Source: Pseudomonas sp. MUP55 (GTDB lineage: Bacteria > Pseudomonadota > Gammaproteobacteria > Pseudomonadales > Pseudomonadaceae). From it: a DNA stretch of 64,000 bases. Below are positions 26,247 through 35,440 of the stretch, piece by piece (position 1 is the stretch's first letter; the number at the start of each line of letters is the position of its first letter). Location of the stretch: NCBI RefSeq assembly GCF_034043515.1, contig NZ_CP138214.1, positions 1,302,001-1,366,000 of the forward strand. Reading direction: 5' to 3'. The position numbers and the translations under genes were made by a program. A model generated the notes under the pieces. That model did no database searches, was not told the DNA's origin, and saw nothing but the letters and a program-made list of their open reading frames with translations.

Positions 26247-28024
26247 TGATCACCAAGACCCGCCAGAAAGCCCGCCCCTTTGCCATTTCGCGCTGGAGCG
26301 TCCAGCGCAAGCTGGTGCTGGCCTTCTGGCTGGTCAGCGTTATTCCGACCATGATTGCGGCGGAACTGGCCGCCACCACGCTGTCGCAGATTTTCGACAG
26401 CAACGTGCGTATCTGGCTGCAGGAGTCGACCAAGATCGTCAAGGACGAGATCGGTGACATCCTTCACGACAACGCGCGCATGGCCAAGCTGTTCCTGCGC
26501 TACACCAGCCCACCTACGTCCAAACAGGCCGAACGGCATGACCGGCTCACCGCCGACATCGCCGATGCCACCGACATCGATGTGGTGGCGCTGATTCGCA
26601 CCAGCGACCACAAGGTAATGTTCAGCACCGCCTCCGATGACATCGTCAAGCAGATCAGCCTGACCAGCAATGCGGTGTTGCAGACGGTCCAGGTGGCCGG
26701 GGTAAGCACGGGCATGGTGGTGTCGACCTTCGAGACCAACCGTGATGGGGTCGATTATCTGTTGCTGGTGGCCACCTACCTGGACAGCAGTTTCCTCACC
26801 AGCGTGGCCGATGTGCATTCCCTCGACCTGCGCCTGTACCTGGCCAACGCTTCGGGATTTTCCGAGATATTTTCCACTCAGCGCTTCGAAAACCACCCCT
26901 CGCGCATCCCGAAAAATGTGGAAGCCGACCTGCGCAGCACGCGGCAGCCGAGCGAGCAGTTCACCAATCAGTACAGCGGCTTGTACTGGCCGATATTCAA
27001 CGATGCCGGCGAGCTGCAAGGCGTGATCTTCAGTGGCCTGCTGCGCCACACGAGCCTGGTGGGGCTGGTGAACCAGAGCAACCTGTTCGTGCTGATTTTC
27101 CTGGTCAGCTCGGCGCTGTCGCTGGCCGCGGGTGTGTGGGTGTCGCGCCGCCTGACCCAGCCCCTGCGCGACTTGTCCCAGGGCGTGAACGCGGTGATCT
27201 CCGGCAATTACGCGCACCGTGTGGTGGTCAGCGGCGGCGATGAGCTGGCGCAGTTGAGCAGCACCTTCAACCACATGACTGAACGTCTGGGCGAACTGCA
27301 TCATCTGGAAGCCCAACTGCGCCGGCGTGATCGCCTGCATGCCCTGGGTGAAGTGGCCATGGGCCTGGCCCATGAAATCCGCAACCCGTTGGGCATCATC
27401 AAGACGGCGACCCAACTGCTGCACCGGCGCGCCGACCTTGCGGACACCGACAAGCGTCACCTGGAGTACGTCATCAGTGAGGTCAGCCGGATCAACGAGC
27501 TGATCACCGAGTTCCTCGACTTCGCCAAGCCCAACCCGCCGATACGCGTACTGCAACCGGCCCGCGCCCTGGTCGAAGAAATTCTCGGGTTCTGCGGGCC
27601 GGAGTTGAGCACGCACAACATCGACGCGCAGATCGACGACCAGGCGCCCGACGCCACCATCTACGCGGACGCCAAGCAGCTCAAGCAGGCCTGTCTGAAC
27701 CTGATTCTCAACGCCATCGACGCGATGCCCGACGGCGGACGCCTGATTCTGGGTATCCGCAGCGTGGGCGATCACACCGTGATCAGCATTGCCGATACCG
27801 GCCAGGGCATTGCGGCGGATATGGTCGAGCGCATCTTCACGCCGTTTGTCACCACCAAGGCCTCCGGCACGGGCCTGGGCCTGGCCAAAGTCTATTCGAT
27901 CATGGAAAGTCACGACGGCAGCATTGAGTGCGCCACCGAGAAAGATGCCGGCGCCACCTTCAGCCTGTACATTCCGGCTAACGGTGAAGACGAAGGCGAG
28001 GATGAGGACGGGCATGACGCATAA
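26246..28024 (+). CDS. Membrane sensor histidine kinase of the six-gene unit
   Basis: A 592-residue kinase. Transmembrane helices at about 22-45 and 272-292 enclose a ~225-residue periplasmic Cache-like sensor, followed by HAMP, HisKA (VAMGLAHEIRNPLGIIKTA), and HATPase (LNLILNAIDAMPDGG, DTGQGI, GTGLGLAKV). The tail is acidic. This is the NtrB/AtoS-like arrangement that partners a sigma-54 activator. It overlaps the acyltransferase by one base and the regulator by eleven bases, so sensor and enzymes belong to one unit. The signal is unknown. Confidence 0.88.
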   Translation: MITKTRQKARPFAISRWSVQRKLVLAFWLVSVIPTMIAAELAATTLSQIFDSNVRIWLQESTKIVKDEIGDILHDNARMAKLFLRYTSPPTSKQAERHDRLTADIADATDIDVVALIRTSDHKVMFSTASDDIVKQISLTSNAVLQTVQVAGVSTGMVVSTFETNRDGVDYLLLVATYLDSSFLTSVADVHSLDLRLYLANASGFSEIFSTQRFENHPSRIPKNVEADLRSTRQPSEQFTNQYSGLYWPIFNDAGELQGVIFSGLLRHTSLVGLVNQSNLFVLIFLVSSALSLAAGVWVSRRLTQPLRDLSQGVNAVISGNYAHRVVVSGGDELAQLSSTFNHMTERLGELHHLEAQLRRRDRLHALGEVAMGLAHEIRNPLGIIKTATQLLHRRADLADTDKRHLEYVISEVSRINELITEFLDFAKPNPPIRVLQPARALVEEILGFCGPELSTHNIDAQIDDQAPDATIYADAKQLKQACLNLILNAIDAMPDGGRLILGIRSVGDHTVISIADTGQGIAADMVERIFTPFVTTKASGTGLGLAKVYSIMESHDGSIECATEKDAGATFSLYIPANGEDEGEDEDGHDA

Positions 28025-29411
28025 CGTATTGGTGGTGGACGACGAGCCCAAGCTGTGTGACCTGCTGTCATCGGCCCTGAGCCAGAACGGCATCCAGGTG
28101 TTTACCGCCGGCAACGGCCTGCACGCGCTCAAGGTGCTGGAGCAGGAGGACATCGACCTGGTCATCAGCGACTGGCGCATGCCGGGCATGGACGGGCCAG
28201 CGTTGCTGGCCGAGATCAAGCAGCGCTATCCGCACTTGCCGGTGATCGTGATGACGGCCTACAGCACGGTGAAAAATGCCGTGCAGTCAATGCGCAACGG
28301 CGCCTACGACTACATTGCCAAGCCGTTCGATATCGACGAGCTGGACATCACCGTGGCCAAGGCCCTGCAGTTTCGCGACATCATGCGTGACAACGCGCGC
28401 CTGCGTGCCGAGCTGGATGAACATGCACAGTTCGACAGCCTGGTCGGTGACAGCCCGGCGTTTCGCAAAGTGCTGCAAGCGGTGGACTCGGTGCGCGACA
28501 GCAGCGCCACCATCCTGCTGACCGGCGAAAGCGGCACTGGCAAGGAAATGGTCGCCCGCGCTATCCACAAGCATGGCAGCCGCGCCGACCAGCCGTTCGT
28601 GGCGGTCAATTGCGCGGCGATTCCGGAAGGTTTGCTGGAAAGCGAGATGTTCGGTCATCGTAAAGGCGCCTTTACCGGCGCTGTGGCCGACCGGGTAGGG
28701 CGCTTCATGCAGGCCGACAAGGGCACGCTGTTTCTGGATGAAGTCGGTGACATGCCGCTGGCCTTGCAGGCCAAGATCCTGCGTGCCTTGCAGGAGCGCG
28801 TGATTGAGCCGGTGGGGGATCCTCGCGAGCGCAAGGTGGACGTTCGGGTAATCGCTGCGACCAACAAGAACCTGCTGGACGCGGTGGCCAACAAGGAGTT
28901 TCGTGAGGACCTGTATTACCGCCTGAATGTGTTTCCAATTCCACTGCCGGCCCTGCGCGAGCGCGTGGAAGATATCGCGCCGCTGGCCCGGCACTTCGCC
29001 CGTACCCTCAGCGCGACGGCCGGCAAACGCATCACCGGGTTCAGCCCCGAAGCCTTGCAGGCCATGGCGGCGTACCACTGGCCGGGCAATATCCGCGAGC
29101 TGCAGAATTGCGTGGAGCGAGCGACTATCGTGGCCGCTTCGCCGGTGATTGAAGATATCGATTTGCCGGGTTACCTGTTTGCCTCCCGACCCGCCGAGGC
29201 TGGCGCAGCGACCATCTCGAGCGAAGGGCCGGGTGTGCCGCAGGACCTGGATGCGGCGCTGGCGGAAGTGGAGAAAGCCTACATCCTGGCGGCGCTGCAC
29301 GAGAGCAACGGCGTGCAGGCCGCGGCAGCGGGGAAGATCGGGATTTCGGAGAGGAGCTTCTGGTATCGCCTGAAAAAGCTCGGCATCCAAGTCGACAAAA
29401 TCGTCCGCTGA
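28014..29411 (+). CDS. Sigma-54-dependent response regulator (NtrC/AtoC type)
   Basis: A 465-residue activator with receiver (acidic pair DD at 9-10, phospho-Asp D53 in ISDWRMPG), AAA+ domain with Walker A GESGTGKE, sigma-54 contact loop GAFTGA and Walker B LFLDEVGD, then a Fis-type helix-turn-helix at the C-terminus. The true start is the ATG at 28014, inside the kinase gene. All catalytic motifs look intact. Its likely target is its own unit, through the palindrome at 21897-21925 and the promoter at 21986. The 3' end of this gene is echoed in every unit of the tandem array that follows. Confidence 0.9.
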   Translation: MTHNVLVVDDEPKLCDLLSSALSQNGIQVFTAGNGLHALKVLEQEDIDLVISDWRMPGMDGPALLAEIKQRYPHLPVIVMTAYSTVKNAVQSMRNGAYDYIAKPFDIDELDITVAKALQFRDIMRDNARLRAELDEHAQFDSLVGDSPAFRKVLQAVDSVRDSSATILLTGESGTGKEMVARAIHKHGSRADQPFVAVNCAAIPEGLLESEMFGHRKGAFTGAVADRVGRFMQADKGTLFLDEVGDMPLALQAKILRALQERVIEPVGDPRERKVDVRVIAATNKNLLDAVANKEFREDLYYRLNVFPIPLPALRERVEDIAPLARHFARTLSATAGKRITGFSPEALQAMAAYHWPGNIRELQNCVERATIVAASPVIEDIDLPGYLFASRPAEAGAATISSEGPGVPQDLDAALAEVEKAYILAALHESNGVQAAAAGKIGISERSFWYRLKKLGIQVDKIVR

Positions 29412-30356
29412 CACACTGTGATCAGAATGTGGGAGGGGGCTTGCTCCCGATAGCGGTGTATCAGCCACCGATGTATTGACTGACCCACCGCCATCGGGGG
29501 CAAGCCCCCTCCCACAGTTTTGACCGAGTTGGGTCAGGTGTGGCGGCGTTCCGCTTGAAGCAGCAGGCCATTCAAATCGACAAAACTATTCCCTGACACA
29601 CTGTGATCAGAATGTGGGAGGGGGCTTGCCCCCGATAGCGGTGTATCAGCCACAGATTTATTGACTGACCCACCGCCATCGGGGGCAAGCCCCCTCCCAC
29701 AGTTTGACCGAGTTGGGTCAGGCGTGGCGGCGTACCGCTTGAAGCAGCAGGCCATTCAAATCGACAAAACTATTCCCTGACACACTGTGATCAGAATGTG
29801 GGAGGGGGCTTGCCCCCGATAGTGGTGTATCAGCCACAGATTTATTGACTGACCCACCGCCATCGGGGGCAAGCCCCCCTCCCACAGTTTTGACCGAGTT
29901 GGGTCAGGTGTGGCGGCGTACCGCTTGAAGCAGCAGGCCATTCAAATCGACAAACTATTCCCTGACACACTGTGATCAGAATGTGGGAGGGGGCTTGCCC
30001 CCGATAGCGGTGTATCAGCCAGATTTATTGACTGACCCCCCGCCATCGGGGGCAAGCCCCCTCCCACAGTTTTGACCGAGTTGGGTCAGGTGTGGCGGCG
30101 TTCCGCTTGAAGCAGCAGGCCATTCAAATCGACAAAACTATTCCCTGACACACTGTGATCAGAATGTGGGAGGGGGCTTGCCCCCGATAGCGGTGTATCA
30201 GCCACAGATTTATTGACTGACCCACCGCCATCGGGGGCAAGCCCCCTCCCACAGTTTGACCGAGTTGGGTCAGGCGTGGCGGCGTACCGCTTGAAGCAGC
30301 AGGCCATTCAAATCGACAAAACTATTCCCTGACACACTGTGATCAGAATGTGGGAG
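29412..30356. repeat. Tandem REPIN array B: five ~184 bp units plus a sixth cut by IS110
   Basis: The marker ACACACTGTG begins at 29411, 29596, 29780, 29965, 30148 and 30332, giving periods of 185, 184, 185, 183 and 184. Each unit holds a REPIN (GTGGGAGGGGGCTTGCCCCC and its inverse), a spacer and a 40-base tail. The sixth unit is cut by IS110 copy 2 and its second half resumes at about 31600-31681. The tail (29555-29595 in unit 1) reads R-L-K-Q-Q-A-I-Q-I-D-K-T-I-P-stop, a decayed match to the last codons of the upstream regulator (R-L-K-K-L-G-I-Q-V-D-K-I-V-R-stop). Units 4-5 share variants with units 1-2. No gene is present. Confidence 0.9.
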
Positions 30357-30455
30357 CAACTGTCTTATTGGATTCAATTCAGAAGTCATTTTCATAGGCA
30401 GCAAAGCTCCCACAGCTTAGGCCGTGCAATGCTGAAGGAAATTGCTGCTACCGAG

Positions 30456-31394
30456 CTAATCGGTGCGCTCTTTCCATTCAGTGCGGTCACGCAGCATCGC
30501 GTTCAGACGTACCAACAAAACGCGCATACAGGCGATCAACGCGACTTTGGCGCATTTCCCTTTATCACGTAGCGCCTTATATCGAGTCCCGAATTCTGGC
30601 TGGTCACGGATAACCACCCAACAGGCCATGTAAAGTGAGCGACGGGCTGAAAACCTTCCGCCACTAATATGGCGTGCACCTTTATGCCTTCCGCTGTCGT
30701 TGTTGTACGGAGCGAGGCCCGCTAGTGCCGCGATAGGGCGTCCTCCAATCTCTCCCAGCTCAGGCAGGTAAGCCATAAGACTGGTGGCAGTAACCAGCCC
30801 GATTCCTTTGACTGAACACAGTCGAGCCACCTTTTCGCTATCTAACTCGTTCGCACTTTGACGAATCAGTTGATCTATCGCCTCCACTGCCATGGTCAAA
30901 TAGTCGATATGGTTCTGTAATGCAGGCTTTACCGCATCGCAGGAAGCTGTTTTCAGGCGTCGTCTGTCGTCATCTCTTTGCTGAACAAAATGCTCCCGCT
31001 GCTGGACCAACGCGCGCAGCTTATCGTGCTCCGGGCTTGTAACTCGGGCGCTTGGCGAGTCTAGAACAGCTGCATAGTGCGCAAGAGACTTTGCGTCTAT
31101 CGGGTCGGTTTTGGCTTGTTTGCCCATCGCCCTGGAAAAACTCTTGGCTCGGTGCGGATTGATGCAGATGACATCAAGGCCCGCAGCCTGAAGCGCCTTC
31201 ATGACTTTGCGCTCATAACCGCCAGTAGCCTCCAATACCACGCGACCAACCTGGTGAAGCAATAGCCACCCAATCAACCCAGGGAAATCTTCTTCGGCGT
31301 TAGCGCAATTTACCCCAACGTCAACCTGATTAACTCGAGCCTCAAGGCTGTCCTTGGAAACATCAATACCTGCTGGATAGGAAAACATAGCCAA
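30456..31394 (-). CDS. IS110-family transposase, copy 2
   Basis: A 312-residue recombinase identical to copy 1 except Met instead of Val at residue 168. The DEDD residues D11, E55, D97, D100 and the serine S234 are retained, so it should be functional. It lies downstream of the second copy of the predicted bridge RNA. Confidence 0.93.
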   Translation of the reverse strand: MAMFSYPAGIDVSKDSLEARVNQVDVGVNCANAEEDFPGLIGWLLLHQVGRVVLEATGGYERKVMKALQAAGLDVICINPHRAKSFSRAMGKQAKTDPIDAKSLAHYAAVLDSPSARVTSPEHDKLRALVQQREHFVQQRDDDRRRLKTASCDAVKPALQNHIDYLTMAVEAIDQLIRQSANELDSEKVARLCSVKGIGLVTATSLMAYLPELGEIGGRPIAALAGLAPYNNDSGRHKGARHISGGRFSARRSLYMACWVVIRDQPEFGTRYKALRDKGKCAKVALIACMRVLLVRLNAMLRDRTEWKERTD

Positions 31395-31597
31395 ATCCTC
31401 TTACACTTAATGTGAGAGCGCTCTGGCTTGGCCCACGCTTGTAACTGTTCGAGGTGGGCTCGTTCAACTGTTCGGGCTCATGTCCAGAGCGGAGAGGTGA
31501 GTAGCAGCGTGGGCTCCCACACGTGCTTTAAGCACTCGGGGCATTCAGCTTGCTACTCACCGCTCTCACCCTCAGTCTAATCCTGGCTCAAGACACA
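31395..31597 (-). ncRNA. Predicted IS110 bridge RNA, copy 2
   Basis: The sequence matches that described at 2890-3092, with target-loop and donor-loop guides at the corresponding positions (add 28505). The guides again match this copy's own REP flanks and element ends. The matching of guides to flanks at a second, independent locus supports the assignment. Confidence 0.72.
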
Positions 31598-31697
31598 AGG
31601 GGGCTTGCCCCCGATAGCGGTGTATCAGCCACAGATTTACTGACTGATCCACCGCCATCGGGGGCAAGCCCCCTCCCACAGTTTTGACTGTGTAGAG

Positions 31698-32036
31698 TCA
31701 GGTGTGGAGGCGTACCCAGAGGCTTACGAGTACGGTGGCTGCCATCAACCAGGCCACCGCTGCCACGGCCAGTGAAGCCTCCAGCCGCATCCGGTCGACC
31801 ATCACGTACAACGTCGCCAGGTACACAAAGTACGGAATGATCGACCACATCCCAAACACGATAGTGGTCTTCAAATCCTCGACCGAGCGGCCCTTGCCGA
31901 CGATGTAATGAGCGATCAGCGCAAAGGTCGGAAACAGCGGTACCAAGCCTGCGATGTAATAGTTTCTGGTCTTGGCCAATGCGGCCAGAATCAGCACCAC
32001 TGCCGCGCCGAGGGCGGCTTTCAAGAACAGATCCAT
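31698..32036 (-). CDS. glpM: GlpM-family membrane protein
   Basis: A 112-residue inner-membrane protein with four hydrophobic helices and the GlpM signature RNYYIAGLVPLFPTFALIAHY (split over residues 24-44). GlpM was named from P. aeruginosa, where it lies near the glycerol regulon and affects alginate production; its biochemical role is not known. Its start overlaps the aauR stop. The last codons (LWVRLHT) lie against array B, and the terminal bases TCAGGTGTGG recur in each array unit. Confidence 0.82.
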   Translation of the reverse strand: MDLFLKAALGAAVVLILAALAKTRNYYIAGLVPLFPTFALIAHYIVGKGRSVEDLKTTIVFGMWSIIPYFVYLATLYVMVDRMRLEASLAVAAVAWLMAATVLVSLWVRLHT

Positions 32037-33373
32037 CAGTGACTCAACCCGTATTTCTTGACCTTGTCGAACAGCGTGGTCTTGGCCATTCCCAGTTCCT
32101 GGCTGGCCTGGGTGAGGTTACCTCCGCTGCGTTGCAGGGCATCTACGAGCAGGTTGCGCTCGAAGGCTTCTACCGCCTCGGTAAAGGCCAGGCCATGGTT
32201 GCTGCCGCCCGTGCCGGTTTTCTTGAAGGCGGGCAGGCCCAGTGCGAAGCGTTCGGCGACGTTGCGCAGTTCGCGCACATTGCCCGGCCAGTCGTGGCTC
32301 ATCAGGCTCGACAGGGTCTGGTTGTCCAGCTCCGGCGCGGTGCGATCAAAACGCAGCGAGGATTGCTGTAGGAAGTGCTCGAACAACTGCAGGATATCTT
32401 CACGGCGTTCGCGCAGGGGCGGTAGTTCAAGGGTGACCACATTGAGGCGGTAGTACAGGTCGCTGCGGAACTGGCTGGCGCGGCTCAGTTCGTCAAGGTC
32501 AGACTTGGTGGCGGCAATCACCCGGCAATCCACGGCCACGCTCTGGTTCGAACCCAGGCGTTCGAGGGTGCGTTCCTGCAGGACCCGCAGCAGCTTGATC
32601 TGCAGGTTGATCGGCATGCTTTCCACTTCATCGAGAAACAGCGTGCCCTCATGGGCATGCTCGATCTTGCCGATGCGGCGCTTGCCGGCGCCGGTAAACG
32701 CGTTGGCTTCGTGGCCGAAGATCTCGCTTTCGAACAGGTTTTCCGGCAGCCCACCGCAGTTCAGCGCGACGAACTGGTGGGCGTGGCGCCGGCTGAAATC
32801 ATGCAGGCAACGGGCGACCAGCTCCTTGCCAGTGCCGGTTTCGCCTTCGATCAGCACGTTGGCCGAGGTATCGGCGACATTGGCGATCAATTCGCGCAGG
32901 TTTTGCATCGCCGGCGAGCGACCGATGATGCGGCCCTCCAACGAATCGCGCTCGGCCAGCTGGCGCCGCAACGACCAGACTTCCCGCGCCAGAGCGCGCT
33001 GTTCAAGGGCGCGACGGGCCACGTCCACCAGGCGCTCGGGGGAGAAGGGTTTTTCCATGAAGTCGTAGGCGCCGTTGCGCATCGCGCCGACGGCCATGGA
33101 AATGTCGCCATGCCCGGTGATCAGCACCACCGGCAGGCTTTTATCCAGCGCCTTGAGACGGGTGAGCAACGCCAGGCCATCGATGCCTGGCAGGCGGATG
33201 TCGCTGATGACAATGCCGGCGAAATTTTCGCCGATGTGCGTCAACGCTTCTTCGGCACTGCCCACGCCAACGCTGTGAATGTCTTCCAGCGCCAATGCCT
33301 GCTGGCAACCCAGCAGTACATGGGGGTCATCCTCGACGATCAGGACGGTGAGGTCTTGGGGTTCAATATTCAT
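32036..33373 (-). CDS. aauR: Sigma-54 response regulator for acidic amino acids
   Basis: A 445-residue DctD/AauR-type activator: receiver with phospho-Asp D58 (ISDIRLPG), AAA+ domain with GETGTGKE and LFLDEVESM, and a C-terminal Fis-type helix-turn-helix. The sigma-54 contact loop reads NAFTGA rather than GAFTGA. In P. putida AauR switches on glutamate/aspartate uptake (aat) genes through TTCGG-N4-CCGAA sites, and such sites are present upstream of aatJ here. It overlaps aauS by four bases. Confidence 0.87.
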   Translation of the reverse strand: MNIEPQDLTVLIVEDDPHVLLGCQQALALEDIHSVGVGSAEEALTHIGENFAGIVISDIRLPGIDGLALLTRLKALDKSLPVVLITGHGDISMAVGAMRNGAYDFMEKPFSPERLVDVARRALEQRALAREVWSLRRQLAERDSLEGRIIGRSPAMQNLRELIANVADTSANVLIEGETGTGKELVARCLHDFSRRHAHQFVALNCGGLPENLFESEIFGHEANAFTGAGKRRIGKIEHAHEGTLFLDEVESMPINLQIKLLRVLQERTLERLGSNQSVAVDCRVIAATKSDLDELSRASQFRSDLYYRLNVVTLELPPLRERREDILQLFEHFLQQSSLRFDRTAPELDNQTLSSLMSHDWPGNVRELRNVAERFALGLPAFKKTGTGGSNHGLAFTEAVEAFERNLLVDALQRSGGNLTQASQELGMAKTTLFDKVKKYGLSH

Positions 33374-35274
33374 GTCGACTCAACTTTTTCAGCGCCCGCC
33401 AGCGGCAGGTTCAGGACAAACGCGGTACCACCACTGGCCGGATGCTCCACGGCCAGGCTGCCGCCGGTGGCCGCGGCGAGGCTGGCAGACAGGGTCAGGC
33501 CCAGGCCCAGGCCTTGCTCGCCGGGTTTGGTGGTAAAGAAAGGTTCGAACAGATGCTTGCGGGCCTCGGGGTCGATGCCGTGGCCATTGTCGCGCACCAG
33601 CAGGCGATATCTGCCTTCGGCCGTCTGGCCTTCCAGCCACAACTGCGGCGCCGGCTGCGCCTGCATCGCATCCAGGGCGTTGCCGATCAGGTTGACCAGG
33701 ATCTGCTCCAGGCGCGTCTGGTCGATCTGCAATTGGGCAGGGCTGAATTCACGGTGCACGGTCAGGGGCAGGCTGTCCAGGCGCGCGCCAAGCACCTGGA
33801 ACGCCGCGTCCACGGCCTTTGCCAGGTTCGCTTCGCCCTGGTCGTCACCGCGCCGGGCGAACGAGCGCAGGCTGGCGGTGATGCGGCCCATGCGGTCGAT
33901 CAGTTCGTTGATGGTCTTGAGGTTGGTGCTGGCGGTGTCCAGGGCGCCGCGCTCGAGGAAGCGCACGGTGTTGCCGGACAGGGTGCGCAGCGCGGCCAGA
34001 GGCTGGTTCAATTCGTGGGCGATGCTGGTGGACATCTGGCCGATCGCCGCGAGTTTGCCGGCCTGCACCAGTTCGTCCTGGGCGTGGCGCAGGGTTTCTT
34101 CGGCCTGGCGCCGTTCGCGGATCTGGCCTTTGAGGCGTTCGTTGCTGGCGCGCAGGTCGGCGGTGCGTTCGGCAATCCGTCGTTCCAGTTGGCTGTTGGC
34201 TTCCTGCAGGGCTTCGCGCGCGGCGAGGCGGGTGGCGATGACCTTGCGCCGCTCGTTCCAGGCGATCAGCAGAAACGCCACCAGGCCAAACGCGACGGCT
34301 ACCAGGATGCCCTGGTTGATCGCGGCGCGGCGCAGTTCGTTGAGCGGGGTGAGCAGGGTGAAGTTCCAGGGTGTGTCATTTAATGGCCGGGTCTGCGCCA
34401 GGTAGCTGACTTCCTGGGTGTCGCTGACCACTTCGCTGTTGGCCGGGAAGGTCAGCTTTTCGCTGCCTTCGTTCAGGCGCTCGCGGGCCAGGGGCTCCAG
34501 GGCGTTGAGTGTCGCCCAGTAATATTGCAGGCTGTGTGCCAGCCGGTCCTTGGTGTCATCGCTCAAGGGGCGCACGGCCTTTAGGCGGCGGGCCGGGTCA
34601 CTGGAAAGGATGATGATGCCGTTTTCGTCGCTGACGAAGGCTTCCAGGCGCGCCCGTTGCCAGCGCTCTTCAAGCGCTTCCAGGCGCACCTTGACCACGG
34701 CGACGCCGATGATTTTGCCGTGCTCTTCCAGGCCGTGGGCCAGGTAGTAGCCGGGTTCGCCGTTGGTGCTGCCGATGCCGTAGAAACGACCGGGCTGGCC
34801 GCGTACGGCGTTCTGGAAATAGGCGCGAAAGGAGAGGTCTTCACCCTGGTAACTGTCGGCGTCGCGCCAGTTACTGGTGGCCAGCACCCGACCGGTGGTG
34901 TCCATCACGTAGATGGCCCGGCTGCGGCTGCGGCGGTTCAAGCCTTCGAGGTAATCGTTGACGGTTTTGCGGGTTTCCTGGTTGGGGTCGGCCAGGAGCG
35001 CGGAAACGCTGGTTTCCAGTTCTAACAGGCTGGGCAGGTAGGTGTATTTGCTCAGTTCGCTTTCGACGGTACGGGCGTGCAGCTCCAACTGGCGTTCGCC
35101 GTTATCGCTGAGGGTGCGAATGCCGTAGTAGTCACTGACCCAGAAGCCGATATAACCCAAGCCGATCATGAGGGCGATGATCAACGGCGGCAGGAACAGT
35201 TGGCGTATCAGGCGAGGCTTCACGGCAAGTGATGGCGGCGCAGCGCGATAGGGGTTGGGGTCGCATTTCATCAC
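33370..35274 (-). CDS. aauS: Sensor histidine kinase for acidic amino acids
   Basis: A 634-residue DctB-like kinase. Transmembrane helices at about 26-48 and 310-332 flank a double-Cache periplasmic sensor (RSRAIYVMDTTGRVLATSNW near residue 120), which in relatives binds dicarboxylates or acidic amino acids. A coiled coil, HisKA (SIAHELNQPLAALR) and HATPase (NLIGNALDAM, DNGHGID, GLGLGLTLSAS) follow. It is the partner of the adjacent AauR and is downstream of the transporter operon it should control. Confidence 0.87.
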   Translation of the reverse strand: MMKCDPNPYRAAPPSLAVKPRLIRQLFLPPLIIALMIGLGYIGFWVSDYYGIRTLSDNGERQLELHARTVESELSKYTYLPSLLELETSVSALLADPNQETRKTVNDYLEGLNRRSRSRAIYVMDTTGRVLATSNWRDADSYQGEDLSFRAYFQNAVRGQPGRFYGIGSTNGEPGYYLAHGLEEHGKIIGVAVVKVRLEALEERWQRARLEAFVSDENGIIILSSDPARRLKAVRPLSDDTKDRLAHSLQYYWATLNALEPLARERLNEGSEKLTFPANSEVVSDTQEVSYLAQTRPLNDTPWNFTLLTPLNELRRAAINQGILVAVAFGLVAFLLIAWNERRKVIATRLAAREALQEANSQLERRIAERTADLRASNERLKGQIRERRQAEETLRHAQDELVQAGKLAAIGQMSTSIAHELNQPLAALRTLSGNTVRFLERGALDTASTNLKTINELIDRMGRITASLRSFARRGDDQGEANLAKAVDAAFQVLGARLDSLPLTVHREFSPAQLQIDQTRLEQILVNLIGNALDAMQAQPAPQLWLEGQTAEGRYRLLVRDNGHGIDPEARKHLFEPFFTTKPGEQGLGLGLTLSASLAAATGGSLAVEHPASGGTAFVLNLPLAGAEKVEST

Positions 35275-35317
35275 AGATGCCTTGGGTCAACCAGCGCTGC
35301 CGGCCTGTGCGGTCCAG

Positions 35318-35406
35318 GTGGGAGGGGGCTTGCCCCCCGATTGCAGTGTGTCAGTCGGTGTATCTATCGCTGATGCACCGCTATCGGGGGCAAGCCCCTC
35401 CCACAT
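35318..35406. repeat. Class 1 REPIN
   Basis: GTGGGAGGGGGCTTGCCCCC faces GGGGGCAAGCCCCTCCCAC across about 40 bp, between aatP and aauS. It may end or stabilise the transporter transcript before the regulator genes. Confidence 0.88.
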
Positions 35407-35440
35407 GGGTCCGTTTTCTACAGTTGGCGCTGTGTAGTAC

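Larger units (their letters stand above)
30357..31599 (-). mobile_element. IS110-family insertion sequence, copy 2
   Basis: Same 1243 bp element as at 1852-3094, offset by exactly 28505 bases, in the same orientation. It is inserted at the same position of a class 1 REP (after GTGGGAG) with CT cores at 30355-30356 and 31598-31599 read on the minus strand. At least two base differences separate the copies (counterparts of plus-strand 2236 and 2388), so transposition or gene conversion was recent. Confidence 0.9.

Noticed and set aside
29534..30307. Repeated small minus-strand open frames (about 73 codons) within array B
   Set aside because: They are translations of the repeat unit, each broken at the same place, with no start signal; they follow the period and not a gene.
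1852..31599. Composite transposon formed by the two IS110 copies
   Set aside because: Each copy has its own REP target and core dinucleotide, and most of the enclosed genes look like resident Pseudomonas genes; independent insertion is simpler.
29411..31681. CRISPR array
   Set aside because: The ~184 bp period, REP palindromes inside each unit and near-identical spacers do not fit a CRISPR repeat-spacer layout, and no cas gene is near.
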